This document shows, one piece after another, positions 11,166 to 22,385 of a stretch of 64,000 nucleotides of DNA. The DNA lies in assembly GCA_013400975.1 (NCBI GenBank), contig WBMZ01003004.1:124001-188000 (forward strand), in the 5' to 3' direction. Source of the stretch: Atrichornis clamosus. Taxonomy: Eukaryota > Chordata > Aves > Passeriformes > Menuridae. The notes below the pieces were generated by a model. It was not told where the DNA came from and ran no database searches. It was given only the letters and a program-made list of their open reading frames with translations. The position numbers were made by a program, and so were the translations under genes. Every line of letters starts with the position of its first letter. Position 1 is the first letter of the stretch.

Positions 11166-12959
11166 GGACCGACCTGAAGTACTTCCCTAGAGGGATCATG
11201 CTACTTGCCAGTTTTTGCTGTCATTTGAGAAACATTCATCTACTGCAAACCAGGCAAAGAATAGTCAGGAGCTGATTCTGAGAAGCAGCTCATTGATGGA
11301 GCAGAGCACAAGACAAATTTCTTTAAGGGAATTTAGTCCTAATCGTGGTCTCTGTGTGAATAAATCAAGGGCTCTTTACTTTCTACAGAACTCCTCCCAT
11401 GTTGACAGCAGGCTTGCAACAAGACGAAAAGTTGGCCTTTTTGTAGAGATTCCATTGTTTTTTAGTTATTTACCTCACTGTTGACTTGACTCAGAAGGAA
11501 AATAGCTTCGTCTTGCCAGATTGCTGTGGTTGGGCCCAATTACTCCTCCATCTTCTATTTTCTTTTTCTTTCTTCATTTTTTTTTTCTCTTTTCTCCCCC
11601 TGGATCGTTCCCACCCACCTCTACCCCTTTAAGAGGACTTTTCCCTCTGATCTGCATTTTTCTGTCTTTGTAACAACTTCCAGTCACTAAAATTAGCAAG
11701 TTCCTGCAAAGGCTAATACAGTATTATGAAACTGGAGAAGTAATGCCCTGACATACTGAGTGCAGATGAAATTTCAGCTTGAATACAGGTCAGGCTGCCT
11801 GTACATTCAGAAAAAAAACCCTTTTGTATCCAAAACCTTGCCTACTTTTTTCTTGCTACATTGTTGTGGCGACCTCAAACATACATTTGTAACAATTGTG
11901 TGACTCAGTACTAAACAATACCTCTCCCTATAGATCTAGGCTTGAAAATACAGTATATTCATCAAACTTCTTTTCCTTTTTTTTTTAGCAACCAGGGAGC
12001 TGTAATTAATTTTTATCTGTAGGAAAGCTCAGGTTCAAAAAGCACTCTCTCCAGGGCATAGGTCATCCAAGCTTATTCAGCAGACTGAGAGTCTGTACCC
12101 CCAAATTAGATAAAACAGAGATTAGCTTCAATCACTCTTTATTTGTATTTGGACTACAGAATTTTGAAAACTGGACTGAGCAGGTGAAAACAGAGAGTAT
12201 GAGTCTGCCAAACCCCTTGGGCATTTAATCTAACTTAAAGTGAAGAACTTTGGGTGGAGCTATCTGACAGCAAGACCAGACTGTGTGTTTGCAGGTTCCT
12301 GCTTGTGTGAGAGAGACATGGATACAGCTTCCCATCTGGCTGGACACTGGGGGCAGAGAGAGAGACGCAGGTGCTGCAGGGAATGTAAAAGGCAGTTAAT
12401 GTGCGGTATGAACAAGAGTGCTACATAACGCACTTTAAAGTGGGACAAGTGACAAAGTGTCTTGTTTTTATATGTAAAAGGCATCTTGTTAGGGTCTGAA
12501 GTGGGTTAGAGACTAGAGCTTACTGAGGAAGTTTTGTCAGGGGAAGTGCAGTTTGGAAGGAGGGAATGAGGGGAGAGTGAGCAAAAGCAGCCCTAGGAAA
12601 CTGAAGTAGGAAAAAACAGACTACCATGTAGAGAGCTGCTGATGCAGACTCAAAGGAAGGCCATTGAGAAATGAGGCCATCACTTCCACATGTATGAGAT
12701 GTCTTGTTGGTTGTCACAGACCTGTTGACTTATAGTCCACAATCTGTACTGGTGCAGTGCTTAAACAATTCCAAGTAAAGATGGGAGAGCTTTGCTCCTG
12801 AAGCCCTACAGTGTTCGACCAAAGTGTTAGACCTGATGCTTCTCTCCCAGAGCTGCCACAAGGAGCCATCCTGTAACCCTGTGGGTGGCCATCAACAAAA
12901 CAGACCCACAACAAACCTTGTGCAAGGGTCCATATCTTTGATTTCACACATTCCTACAG

Positions 12960-13014
12960 GACCTGAAGTAGTAATAAGAGCTGTAGCTAGCAATGACCTT
13001 GAAAACATGAGCAG
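12960..13014 (+). CDS. Weak candidate internal exon (55 bp)
   Basis: The segment lies between an acceptor-like TTCCTACAG ending at 12959 and a double donor CAG|GTGAGGTAAGT at 13015. In the one open frame it reads GPEVVIRAVASNDLENMS, a composition plausible for coding sequence. The other two frames meet stops. Neighbouring exons were not found and I do not recognise the peptide. AG/GT pairs flanking short open segments are common by chance, so confidence is low. Confidence 0.12.
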
Positions 13015-13188
13015 GTGAGGTAAGTTTACCCTTAGTTACCAATATTGTGCTTTAAAAATGGTGTGCATGGAGCTTGAACATAGCAACCCTTACAACACAT
13101 TCATACATCACCAGCAACATGTACACCCACATATGCACATATTTGTGTAGGCACACCTGTGGGATCCACCACAAAGCTGAACAAAGCT

Positions 13189-13208
13189 ACACGTATGGGA
13201 CTACGTGT
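13189..13208. repeat. Perfect 7-bp inverted repeat with ACGTG cores
   Basis: ACACGTA, a 6-bp spacer, then TACGTGT. The arms are perfect complements and each holds an ACGTG core, the kind of site bound by bHLH-PAS or bZIP factors. Function is inference only. Confidence 0.5.
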
Positions 13209-15230
13209 GGGATTCAGAAAATGAATGAGCTTGAAGTAGTATGGGGCAAGTTAGACTACTACATATGTAAACAAGAGATCACAGATGCTATGGAGTACAC
13301 TGTGGAGGGAAGCTGACTCAGTGGCCTTTCTTTCTGAGTGCTCGACTGTACAACTTCTAACTGTGATGGAAGGAAACAGAATTACTTGTAATAACATGAA
13401 AATAATCAATAGCCCCACTTGTTCACAGATATAACCTGAGTTTCTCAGGTGTTCAAGTGCAATAGCCACCTGTCAGCAAAAATGTTTGTTGCAATTTTAG
13501 TTTACATATTTATGTGGCAATTGAAAAAATGAATATGATGAATTATTGTTCAGTCATTACTGAAGAAATACAGCTACAATTCAAGAGTGGACAAAAATAC
13601 TACTCTACTGCTGGATTTATATACACAGCTTTAATCTTGGTTATATATGAGAGGAGCTGAATGTTTATGGTTTTCTAACCAAGGGACTATAAACGTCGAG
13701 AATAGATGAAGACAGAAAAATAATGTGATTCAAATGAGTATGGAGGGTCAATCAGAATTTTAAAAAGAGGAAGGAGAGGAGAGAAACTGATTTAATTTAA
13801 GCAGCATTAGGGGACTAGATATTAAAAATGTTATTTCCCTAGTGCTTGACTAAAAACTGCCACATAGACATGCAAGGCTGTTTCTCATAATCACAAAAGG
13901 TATTAACATGTGCATGGAATGACAATGAAAATTCACTAAGACCAAGATTTCTAAGAAGAAAATGATAATTTTTGGGATGTTTCTACCATGGGTTGTTTAC
14001 ATTATGACTCACAAAGTCTCTCTTTGACTGATCCTTCTTATGTGTCTGAAAAGTGAAAAGCTGAGTGTTAGAAACCAGAAATCTCAGATATCATAAACCT
14101 TGTCCTGTAATAAGAGAGGATGATTTTCTATATATAACACCCACAGAGTGCTTTGGGATCTTAAACATTGAAAATAGATATAATTTTGATCCCAAAACAT
14201 TTTACAAAATAATGTATCTGTCAAGAAGTATCAACACAGATATGTGCATTTTGAAATTCAACAACTGCACAGAAATGTTCAGCACCACAACGCAGTTGCT
14301 CAGGACAGAAAATAAAGGCTATTGTAAACAAATAAAACTGTGGGGATAAAATTCAGGTGGCAGAAAGTAATATTCCAAATTTCAGCCTGATTAGATCAGT
14401 TTCTTAGGATTCACCAAGAGCTCACTGGGATTTTTAATGACCAAAACTATTTCAGGAGTGATCAGGACATTAATACCGACATCCCATGACAGTCCATGTA
14501 ACCTTGGCTATTCTATCTAGTTTCCAGCTATTGTTCCAGAAGACTGTGGGGGGTAGAGATTCACAACCTTCACAGCAACAGCTGAAGTTCAGGCAGAATG
14601 TTCAAGAGTGTCTGAGAAAGTACTAGATGCCTGTGTTCAGGCATCTGAATCCCAGCCCATGTCTCACCTAAAAGATACTAAAAGCATATTCATTCACCTA
14701 ATACTACATAGAGACAAATAAGAACTGTCGCATGATAGGCTGGTATTTTGGTGAAATAGAGCAGTGCAGGGAGCAGCAGACCACAGTTTTGCCACAGCCA
14801 TGAGCGACGGGGTAGTCTGCTGTCACAGAACACTTCAAGCAATCAGATGTGGAGGTGTACCTTTGTGATGAATTTCTCTTTACTCTAGGGTACTTCACTT
14901 CCTTCACATCACTCAAGACAGAGATGAAGAAAATTTTTAACCACCTACCTGCCCAAGAGCTGGGGCAATTAACATGTGGCAGGGAATACACAATTAATGT
15001 TACCTGAAGACCACTTTTTGTTTTAGTGAGATATGGGGATCAATGTGTTAAAAAGAAAGTATGTTCATATTTTACCATTGCATGTTTTTAAACAATATTA
15101 ACAAGATTAATTCAGACCTTTTTGAAGATAGAATGAAAGAGTATTTAGAAACTTCTAAAACTACACACTGTGAGCCCAACAGTATGTAACTGCTTTGTTA
15201 AGACATAAAACTTTTCAAGCTAACATAATG

Positions 15231-15510
15231 GATTCATGGATAGCAAGGTCTGGAGGAACTATTATGCTCATCAACTCTGACCTCCTGCATATGACACAGT
15301 CCAGAGCATTTCACCCAGCAATACCACCATCAAGCGCAGTAATTTATAGCTGAACTGTGCCATCTCTTTCAGAAGGAAGGACATCCAATCTTGATTTAAA
15401 GGGCTCTAGGTGATTAATTTACCACATCCCTTTACCATCTGTTCCAGTGGTTAATTATCTTCAGTTAAATGTGTATCCTATTTGCAGTCTGATCTTTGTC
15501 AACTTTAGAC
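15231..15510 (-). mobile_element. Ancient CR1-type LINE 3' fragment
   Basis: The plus strand reads as the reverse complement of an old amniote CR1 3' end. It has an ATTCATGGATAG-like tail remnant, then GGTCTGGAGGAACTATTATG, CTCTGACCTCCTGCAT, a CATCCAATCTTGATTTAAAG block, CCACATCCCTTTACCATCTG and TTCCAGTGGTTAATTA. I know this ordered series from turtle and crocodilian CR1 copies. It is 5'-truncated and heavily diverged, so this is an old insertion, probably predating birds. No open reading frame remains. Confidence 0.78.
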
Positions 15511-15829
15511 TTTTATCTGCCTATCTGTGTGGACATGATGGCACATAATACTTTGATATTTCCCATGCATTAGGACTGAAATGTGATGCCTAGACCGAAA
15601 ATTTCAGGTTTGGAGTTTTGTTTTGATTTCTCTTGTTGAAATCTTAACACAAAGACTTTCAAGGCATTGGCACAACACACTATAATATTTCATTTTGGAG
15701 CAATTTCAATGACTCAGTGTTAATGGCATATAGTATTCCAGATTTTGAGGAGTAAAAATATTATGTGCACTTCATCTGTTTGTTTAAAGTGTTTCTTCCT
15801 AATGAAGGCTGTACTGTGCTGAAGTGTGG

Positions 15830-15955
15830 AGTCATGAGTTTGATCTAGTGGCAAGAATAAGGAGAGTTTTAATTCCACTACCCTGATCCCAGTTCTGCCA
15901 CTGCAATATGATTTGTGAGCCAGGCAAAATCACATCATTCTATTGTAGTTAGGGG
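15830..15955 (+). mobile_element. MIR-like SINE remnant
   Basis: The order GGAGTCATGAG ... CCCAGTTCTGCCACT ... GATTTGTGAGCCAGGCAAAA follows the MIR core (GGAGTC, CTCTGCCACT, TGTGACC-GGGCAAGT) with many substitutions. The tail half is not clear. The match was made by eye against a remembered consensus. Confidence 0.42.
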
Positions 15956-18900
15956 GCTGTTACAAAGTGCACAGAGATTTTAGGAGCTAGGCTGGTTGAA
16001 CCACACTAAAAAACAGTGTCTGCCTCTTTTGAAAGTTTATTAACTTCAATTAAAGTGATTTCAAAACCCAACCCCTGCCCTAAACTTTTGAGTTCCAAGC
16101 TTATCATACCATTACGAAATACATTTTATGTACCAATATATAAATATATTTTTGTGACTAACCAGACACACCCCTTTGGATCTGCCATATGGAGATGTAA
16201 AATATCATTTTGATGCTAGCATCGTTTTATTGTTTAAATTCAGTTGTTCAGTAAATGCCATTTTCCCTTTACAACCTTAGTCTGTATCACGTTTACTTGA
16301 GTGATCCCAGTGTCTATTAAACCCAGAACTCCATTAATTCTCTGGTGTTGAGCTTTGACTGTTTTTCCTTCAAATAGTTTTCTCTAGCTGAATAGTCATG
16401 AGTTCCTTGAGGATGACCATTTCAAACTACTCTTTTATCAGAGAAGCTTTATCTCTAAAAAGTGCAGCTTTAAGTCCTTAGTCTGTGTTTTTGACAGTAC
16501 AGAATTCAACGATTTTCTCTATAAGCAATTAAATAAAATTCTTTCGGGTTAATAATTTCTTAGCAGATATTATCATCTCAGTGTAAAGTGTTCCTCAAAT
16601 GCCTGGTATTTTCACCACATAAATATTCTCTTCCCCCTGCCACCAAAGTCTTCAAATTTATCAACCGCCTGCACCTTTCTTGGTAAAGACACCTACTATT
16701 CCCAGTTCCACAATTGCACGTGGTTTCCTTGAGCCATATAAAAGTAATATTACATGTGGAGTGGAAAGCCTAGAGTTAAGTAGTGTCCTCCTTCTTAGGG
16801 TGCCTTGCCAAGTCTGCAGAGTTGTCCGGTGTCCCCGCTGCCAGGCCGCTCCCACAACTGCCAAATAAACTCTCCACAGACACTTCCCCAGCTGCCCTCT
16901 CCTACCATCTACCATGGAGATGGAGCTCCGTGCAGGATTATTACATACATGACTGGAATTACAACCTGCTGTGCAGTAACTCCTCTCCTGGTGCTTGAGG
17001 GACAGCACATGCCTTTGTGTGAAGTGGCAGCCCTCTGATTGCGTGCACTGGTGCAGCTTTGCTCAACGCGGTTCAAAATCACACTCCTGGTCACTGCCCA
17101 ATAGCTTCTACGTACAGACAAAGTCATGGTGATAGAACCAGCCATGCTGTGATAGTAAAGGTTCTGTTCCTTCCTCCAAAGGGATCTTCAGGATGCACGA
17201 GGAAGAATCAGTGCCTGCTTCCACTGCCAGACAGTGCTGTGCTATCATTTTGTTCCTGAAGCAATTAGCACTGAATGCTGTCAGGGTACCATAGACAGCC
17301 AGAAAACCAGAACTTTGGGAGTTAATTCCTTCCTAATTTTTATCTCTTTCAACAGTTATGGAATGTTCCTAGATCTCCTTCAATCAGGAACTTTAATAAA
17401 GATAATCCTTTTTTGAGCCTAATTAAAACCAAAGTCCAATTGGGTAGCTTTAGAGATGTGCCCAAGATGACAGGAAGTGTTTTTTGATGGAAAAGGAGCT
17501 TCAAATAACCACAAAATTATTACCGTGGTGTGAATGCAAATTGAGACACTTCAAGAAAGTGCACCAAATTCCTCTCGATTTCAATTATCCTCTTCTTTAA
17601 ACTGGTGCATTCTCAAGGTTTATTTCCTTGACCTCAGCTTTTTTCAAACCAGCTGGTTTTTTGTAGGCACCAGGAAAGCTCTTCCAAGACTGTGGCTAAG
17701 CCAGCATTGAGACATATCAGCCACTACCATTAAACACACAAAGCAGGATGCGATAAAACCTTGTTTTAGTGCTCATGAATTAAATTTTTAAAATGCTTTA
17801 GAAGAAAATTGTTGCCCAGTCCCAAGGCTTCTCTTATTCTTTGTCCTCAGTGACGTACACACTGTCTCCACCCTGCAGGCCCATACCACACCTGAAAAGT
17901 GCAGATCCTACTGCTGTTGTGGGAACTGCCGAGCTTGTCTGAGCACCCTATATTTGTGCTAATGCATATCAACTCTTCAGGAGTCACAGATTGTGTGCAA
18001 GATCTTATCATTCCGTAATTGTAGTGCCTTGAGGTCACATACTCTGCTCTGAAAGAAGAGTAAATTACCTCAGCTCAGCCACAGGGGAACAAGACATAGC
18101 CTGATAACAGTCGTGGTGGAGCAGCTGACCTGAGGTAATCTGATGCAAGGAAAGCAGTGAGTGCAAGGAACCTGTTGCTAGATTCTGCAGATACAAAGCA
18201 AACTAGAACAGAGCTAAAGAAGGAAAAGATGTTAATTGAAAACATTCATGACCAAATACACGTTTGAACCCTAAAGCTTCCTGGGTTCTATTAGTTATCT
18301 GAGATGTTGTAGGCACGTATACCCTGACTACAGACCCTCATGAAAAAATTCACCCACTGCTTCTCACAGAATGGTGGAAAAAGGGCTGTGATGGAACTAA
18401 AGATAATGTGCTACTTACTATGCAGAGTTTCTGTTCTAGTAATACTTTTTTTACTACAGAATCCTATCTTAAATCTCCCCAATTCCAAGATTGTCCAAGT
18501 ACTAGCTGCAATTCCAAGATTGTCCAAGTACTAGCTGCATTATACTGTAATAAAGAAAAAAAACAGTTTATAAAAGAGTATTTCAGAAGCCAGGGGTTTA
18601 TAACATTTACATGCTGTTTCTCACAAAATTATATATTGGGCATAAAAATGGTAGCACAACATTCTTGGTCCTCTTCTGAGAAAATAGTCAGTAAAACAAG
18701 ATATCACACGCAGAATAACACATTTAACAACATGGAAGCAATTCCTTCACTGCTGGATTCAATTAACAATGAACAGAGACAGTTCCTGCTGTGCAAAGTC
18801 TATCCAAAGATATGGAGGTTTCAGGCCATTCTTGACAGACAAATCAGACTCCTTGAGTATTGTTCTTAGCCCATACACTCTTTTTTGCCATGCTGTTCAT

Positions 18901-20975
18901 TGTGAAGACTGCCTGACAGTTATTCACAGTGGTGTGCTGGCATGGTTTTCGGTATGTGGTGATATACTTGAGAGTACAATTAATCATTTGAATTGTTTGC
19001 CTGTGGAATTGTAGGTCATTCAAGTTTTTCAATGCTTAAACCTTCACAGATATCTCTGGATATCCCAAAGAATTGGCTGCTGTTTACAATGTATACTGAC
19101 AAAATCCCTTTAAAAGAAGTGTGTCTGAGTTGAGAACTGCCTTGCAAGACATGACACTCCCAAGAAGACAGATCGTCTCACATATTGATACAACATCACA
19201 ATGCAAATATCATATTGCAGTGTCAGGACAATATGCAACAAGTGTTTTGTGGCTCTCTCAAAGTCGATTTCATGTGATCCATCCCTCCTCTCATTCCTTC
19301 TGTCTGTGCACAGAAAATGTGGTTTGTTTCTTCTCTCTTGCTGGATGTTTAGAAAAATAAGAGATGAAGGCTTGAAAAACATGCTGCATACCAGATACAT
19401 TAGCTGCCCACACGAGCTGCAAATAGCCCTATTATTCTTTCAGAATATTTATATTACAGTGATGCCTAGAGGCTCCAGCTAACTTCAGGGCTGTACAAAA
19501 TCAAGCTCTGTGCCAGCCATGGTACAAATGCATGTTAACACACGGCCCATTCTCCAATTAACTTGGGATCCTCACTGCAGGCTCTTGTATATAAGACAGA
19601 ATTAAAGATTTTTTTCCCCTCAAGTGCTCCTGTGAGACAGGGAAGTTCTATATACTTGCAGTGCTTTCCCTGCAGCCAAATCCCTGGACAGTTCTGATAG
19701 GAAATTAGTGCTCCAAAAGTCAAGATGCGATCTTATGAGAAGGAAAGCTGGCATTTATTTACAAAATTTCTGAATTGATTTTACCTGCTCACATTCGCAC
19801 AGATTTTATACAGTTATATTCTTTCTCTTTCTCTAAATATGTATATTTGTATAGACATGTATTATTTTGAAGAAGCAGGCTGTTTGGATAATTAGGTCCA
19901 GGTCATATAGGAAGTGGACATGTGTTTACAATACATGCTAAAATTATTCTATATTTCAAGCCAAGATATTAGTAAGAAACCAGGGAGTTTTCCAGTGCAG
20001 AAAATATTATGTATATAAACAGATATGACTTGTAGCAACTAATCCACCTCTTAAAATCAGGAGTTTGAAGAATCTCTTCAGGTGACAGAGACTGCGGAAT
20101 ACAAAGTGCAGTGTTGCTGAGGAGTTACAACAAAGGCTACTCGCTTCAGTTGTTACACCATCCTTCTATGAGGAAAAACATGTCAACTGACAGCAGCTTA
20201 CATCGCATTCCTCACAGGGTACCCTGACAGGAGCAGCAACCTCCCCACACACTGCAGGGTCTAAAGGTCTCAGGATTAGAGTGAACAAGGTCAAAGTTAA
20301 TTAATGCTTTAACTAATGAGAGGTTAAGTGCTTCCAGCCACAGGCAGCTTACAACAGTGACTTAATCTGCCTTATATATTGTCTGGAGCTGATATGATTG
20401 TAGTAATTTTTTTTAAGTGTGTGTATATATTTGTTGCATATAATAGTGAATCAAGTATTAAACTTTCAAGAAGTGAGGCATTTTTTCAAGACTGATGTTC
20501 AGTGCTTGATACCTTCATTTAATTAGTTTACACAAACAAGCACCTAAGTACCACCCACTTCCCAACTTTGACTGTAGTTTGGGGCCTGCTCAGTGCCTGG
20601 ACAAGTGCAGCACTACAACAGGCTGGCACTCAAAATCAGTGGCTGCTGTTTTGCTACTAGGTACACAGAAAGCTGCATCCATAACTCATGGCCTTTCTCT
20701 TCCTTGGTAGTGTGTGAGCCAGAGGTATAACCACAGAGTTAGTCTAAGTTCTAGGATGAGACCAACAAAGCAAAACCAAAAACAAAATCCCAAAACAAAC
20801 AGTAAAAAAAGGATGCAAAGAAGAACAAGAAAAGTGAAACCCTTTCACCTCCAAGTCGTAAACATCTCTGTTGATCTCTGTGTCTCCTATTTCTGACCTG
20901 ACAAGTATTACAAATGCCAAGCCCACACCCCGCTTCCCTCCAGTGATTAATGTGCTACGGTCTTTCTGAAAGCTT
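15956..20975. other. Unique DNA, no gene seen
   Basis: No recognisable gene, RNA or family repeat apart from the tandem duplication listed separately. A 153-codon plus frame (18408-18869) begins at GTG, not ATG, and overlaps that duplication. Its length is within chance expectation for this window. Octamer motifs lie at 17534-17541 and 19201-19208. Confidence 0.5.
18481..18538 (+). repeat. Perfect 29-bp tandem duplication
   Basis: The 29 bases starting AATTCCAAGATTG at 18481-18509 are repeated without a mismatch at 18510-18538. Perfect identity points to a recent duplication or slippage event, or to an assembly duplication. Because 29 is not a multiple of three, it would shift any reading frame through it. 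Confidence 0.9.
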
Positions 20976-21345
20976 AAAGAGCTCTCCCTCTGGGCCACCA
21001 CATTTGATAAAGAAATGAAGCCTGGCGATTAATAATTCTCTGGGCTGAGTTTTTGTTTAATAACTATTCTGTCAGTGATAGATCTAAAGGGCGAGGGTGT
21101 GGATGTGCGTGCATGTGGAGGGAGTAATTTGATTGTGGCCAGGAGATTTGGCAGACTGGCATTACAAAGCAGCTCTTTAGCAGTGGCTGGAAAACCAGCA
21201 TGACAAATCACTCCGTTCTCTGTTTCCCCAGCCTATCCCTCCCAACAGAGCTATCTCATTAGTCTCAAGCCAGCCAATCCAAGCCTATGATTTGGGAAAT
21301 ATTTCCTTCTTGACATTCAAGAGAACAATTCCTTACCCGGGGAAA
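20976..21345. promoter_or_regulatory. Putative conserved non-coding enhancer
   Basis: Repeat-free segment dense in homeodomain-type cores (GATTAATAATTC, TTTAATAAC, AGTAATTTGATTG, CTCATTAGTC), with a CCAATCC motif and ATGACAAATCA, which resembles MEIS/PBX sites. Texture of this kind is typical of conserved elements around developmental genes. Conservation itself cannot be seen in one sequence, so the call is inference. Confidence 0.3.
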
Positions 21346-22295
21346 ATTACATTTAAAAATAAATGGAAAAGCATCAATCAGCTAGGAAAATGTATTCAGC
21401 TTTTAGGATCTCTGGAGAGAAAACCTTTTTTATTTTATTTTATTACATTTAAATAGGATTGAAGTTCACAGTTTGATTTTTTAAAAACTGAGATAACTAA
21501 AAAGATAGCACTGTAACATTTGCACATTAAGAGTTATGTTTTCTTTATATAGAGACAGTATTTTTCATTAAAGCTAAATCTTGAATATTTGCAGACCTGT
21601 AGAGATGTGCTAGAAAATTCCTGTTACTAGAGACAGATAGGGTACCTAGTACGGCAAATTACAAGGTGATCGGAATGTGTTTTTTGAACCAGCAAACCAA
21701 CTGTATTTCTAGGTGAACTTTTTAAGAATTCTCAAGCCTCCTTTCAGGACTTAAAAAACCCAATCAATTTAAAATAGCTTTCCTATAAAAACAGTCCTTT
21801 CAGCTGAACAGTATCTTGTTCATTCTTGCTTCCTTAATCCAGAAAAATATGAGAGTCAGACATGCCACTAAGGAGTAATTTCTTCATGCACAGTACCTCC
21901 AAACTTGACCCACACAGGACAGTCTTCTTTATAACATCTCCACATATGCATTGAGCAAAGAGAAAAAAATCACTTTAGTGACAACTTTCCTGGAGCATTC
22001 AGAAATCCTAGCTGAGTTCTGGGAGGGATTCTACCATCCTGTCTCAAGGAGTTTATGTCTTACAGCTCTGGACATCTGTCTTCTCCCAGCCACAGCTACT
22101 ACTAGGCAGGCCTCTCCATGGCTATGCATCACCTTTTCCACTGAAGATTACCTCCCTGTCAGACAGGTTAAGTGACTCCAGCACATTTCACCCAGAGTGA
22201 GCTGGGGTGGCTTAGGCATCTCAAATAAGTGAATCTTTACTATGACAGCTGACCTATGATAGATGAATTGGAAGAGTCTTGGGAAAGAGTCTCAG
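21346..22295. other. Unique AT-rich DNA
   Basis: No gene recognised. It contains a short TTTTA-type run near 21425-21445 and otherwise featureless AT-rich sequence. Confidence 0.5.
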
Positions 22296-22385
22296 CAGCC
22301 AAGGATGCTCACTCAGCATCATACAGCAGCAGAATCGGGAATATGACACATGTTTTCTGGCCCCTAGTCCAGTTTCCCTGTTGAT
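22296..22385 (-). mobile_element. MIR-like SINE remnant, reverse orientation
   Basis: The plus strand holds GCCAAGGATGCTCACTC, CATACAGCAGCAGAATCGGG, AATATGACACATG and CTGGCCCCTAGTCCAGT in that order. This corresponds to the reverse-complemented MIR-type series (CCAAGGTCACACAGC, CAGAGC-GGGAATAGAACC, CTGGCTCCCAGTCC). It is diverged and partial. Confidence 0.42.

Larger units (their letters stand above)
11166..15230. other. Unique DNA with a pyrimidine-rich tract
   Basis: No gene I can name. From about 11531 to 11650 the plus strand is strongly pyrimidine-rich (CT and T runs, T10 at 11577-11586). A candidate exon and an inverted repeat inside this block are listed separately. The remaining frames look random. 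Confidence 0.5.

Noticed and set aside
18408..18869. 153-codon plus-strand frame
   Set aside because: Starts at GTG, passes through a recent 29-bp non-multiple-of-three duplication, and its length is within chance expectation for 64 kb.
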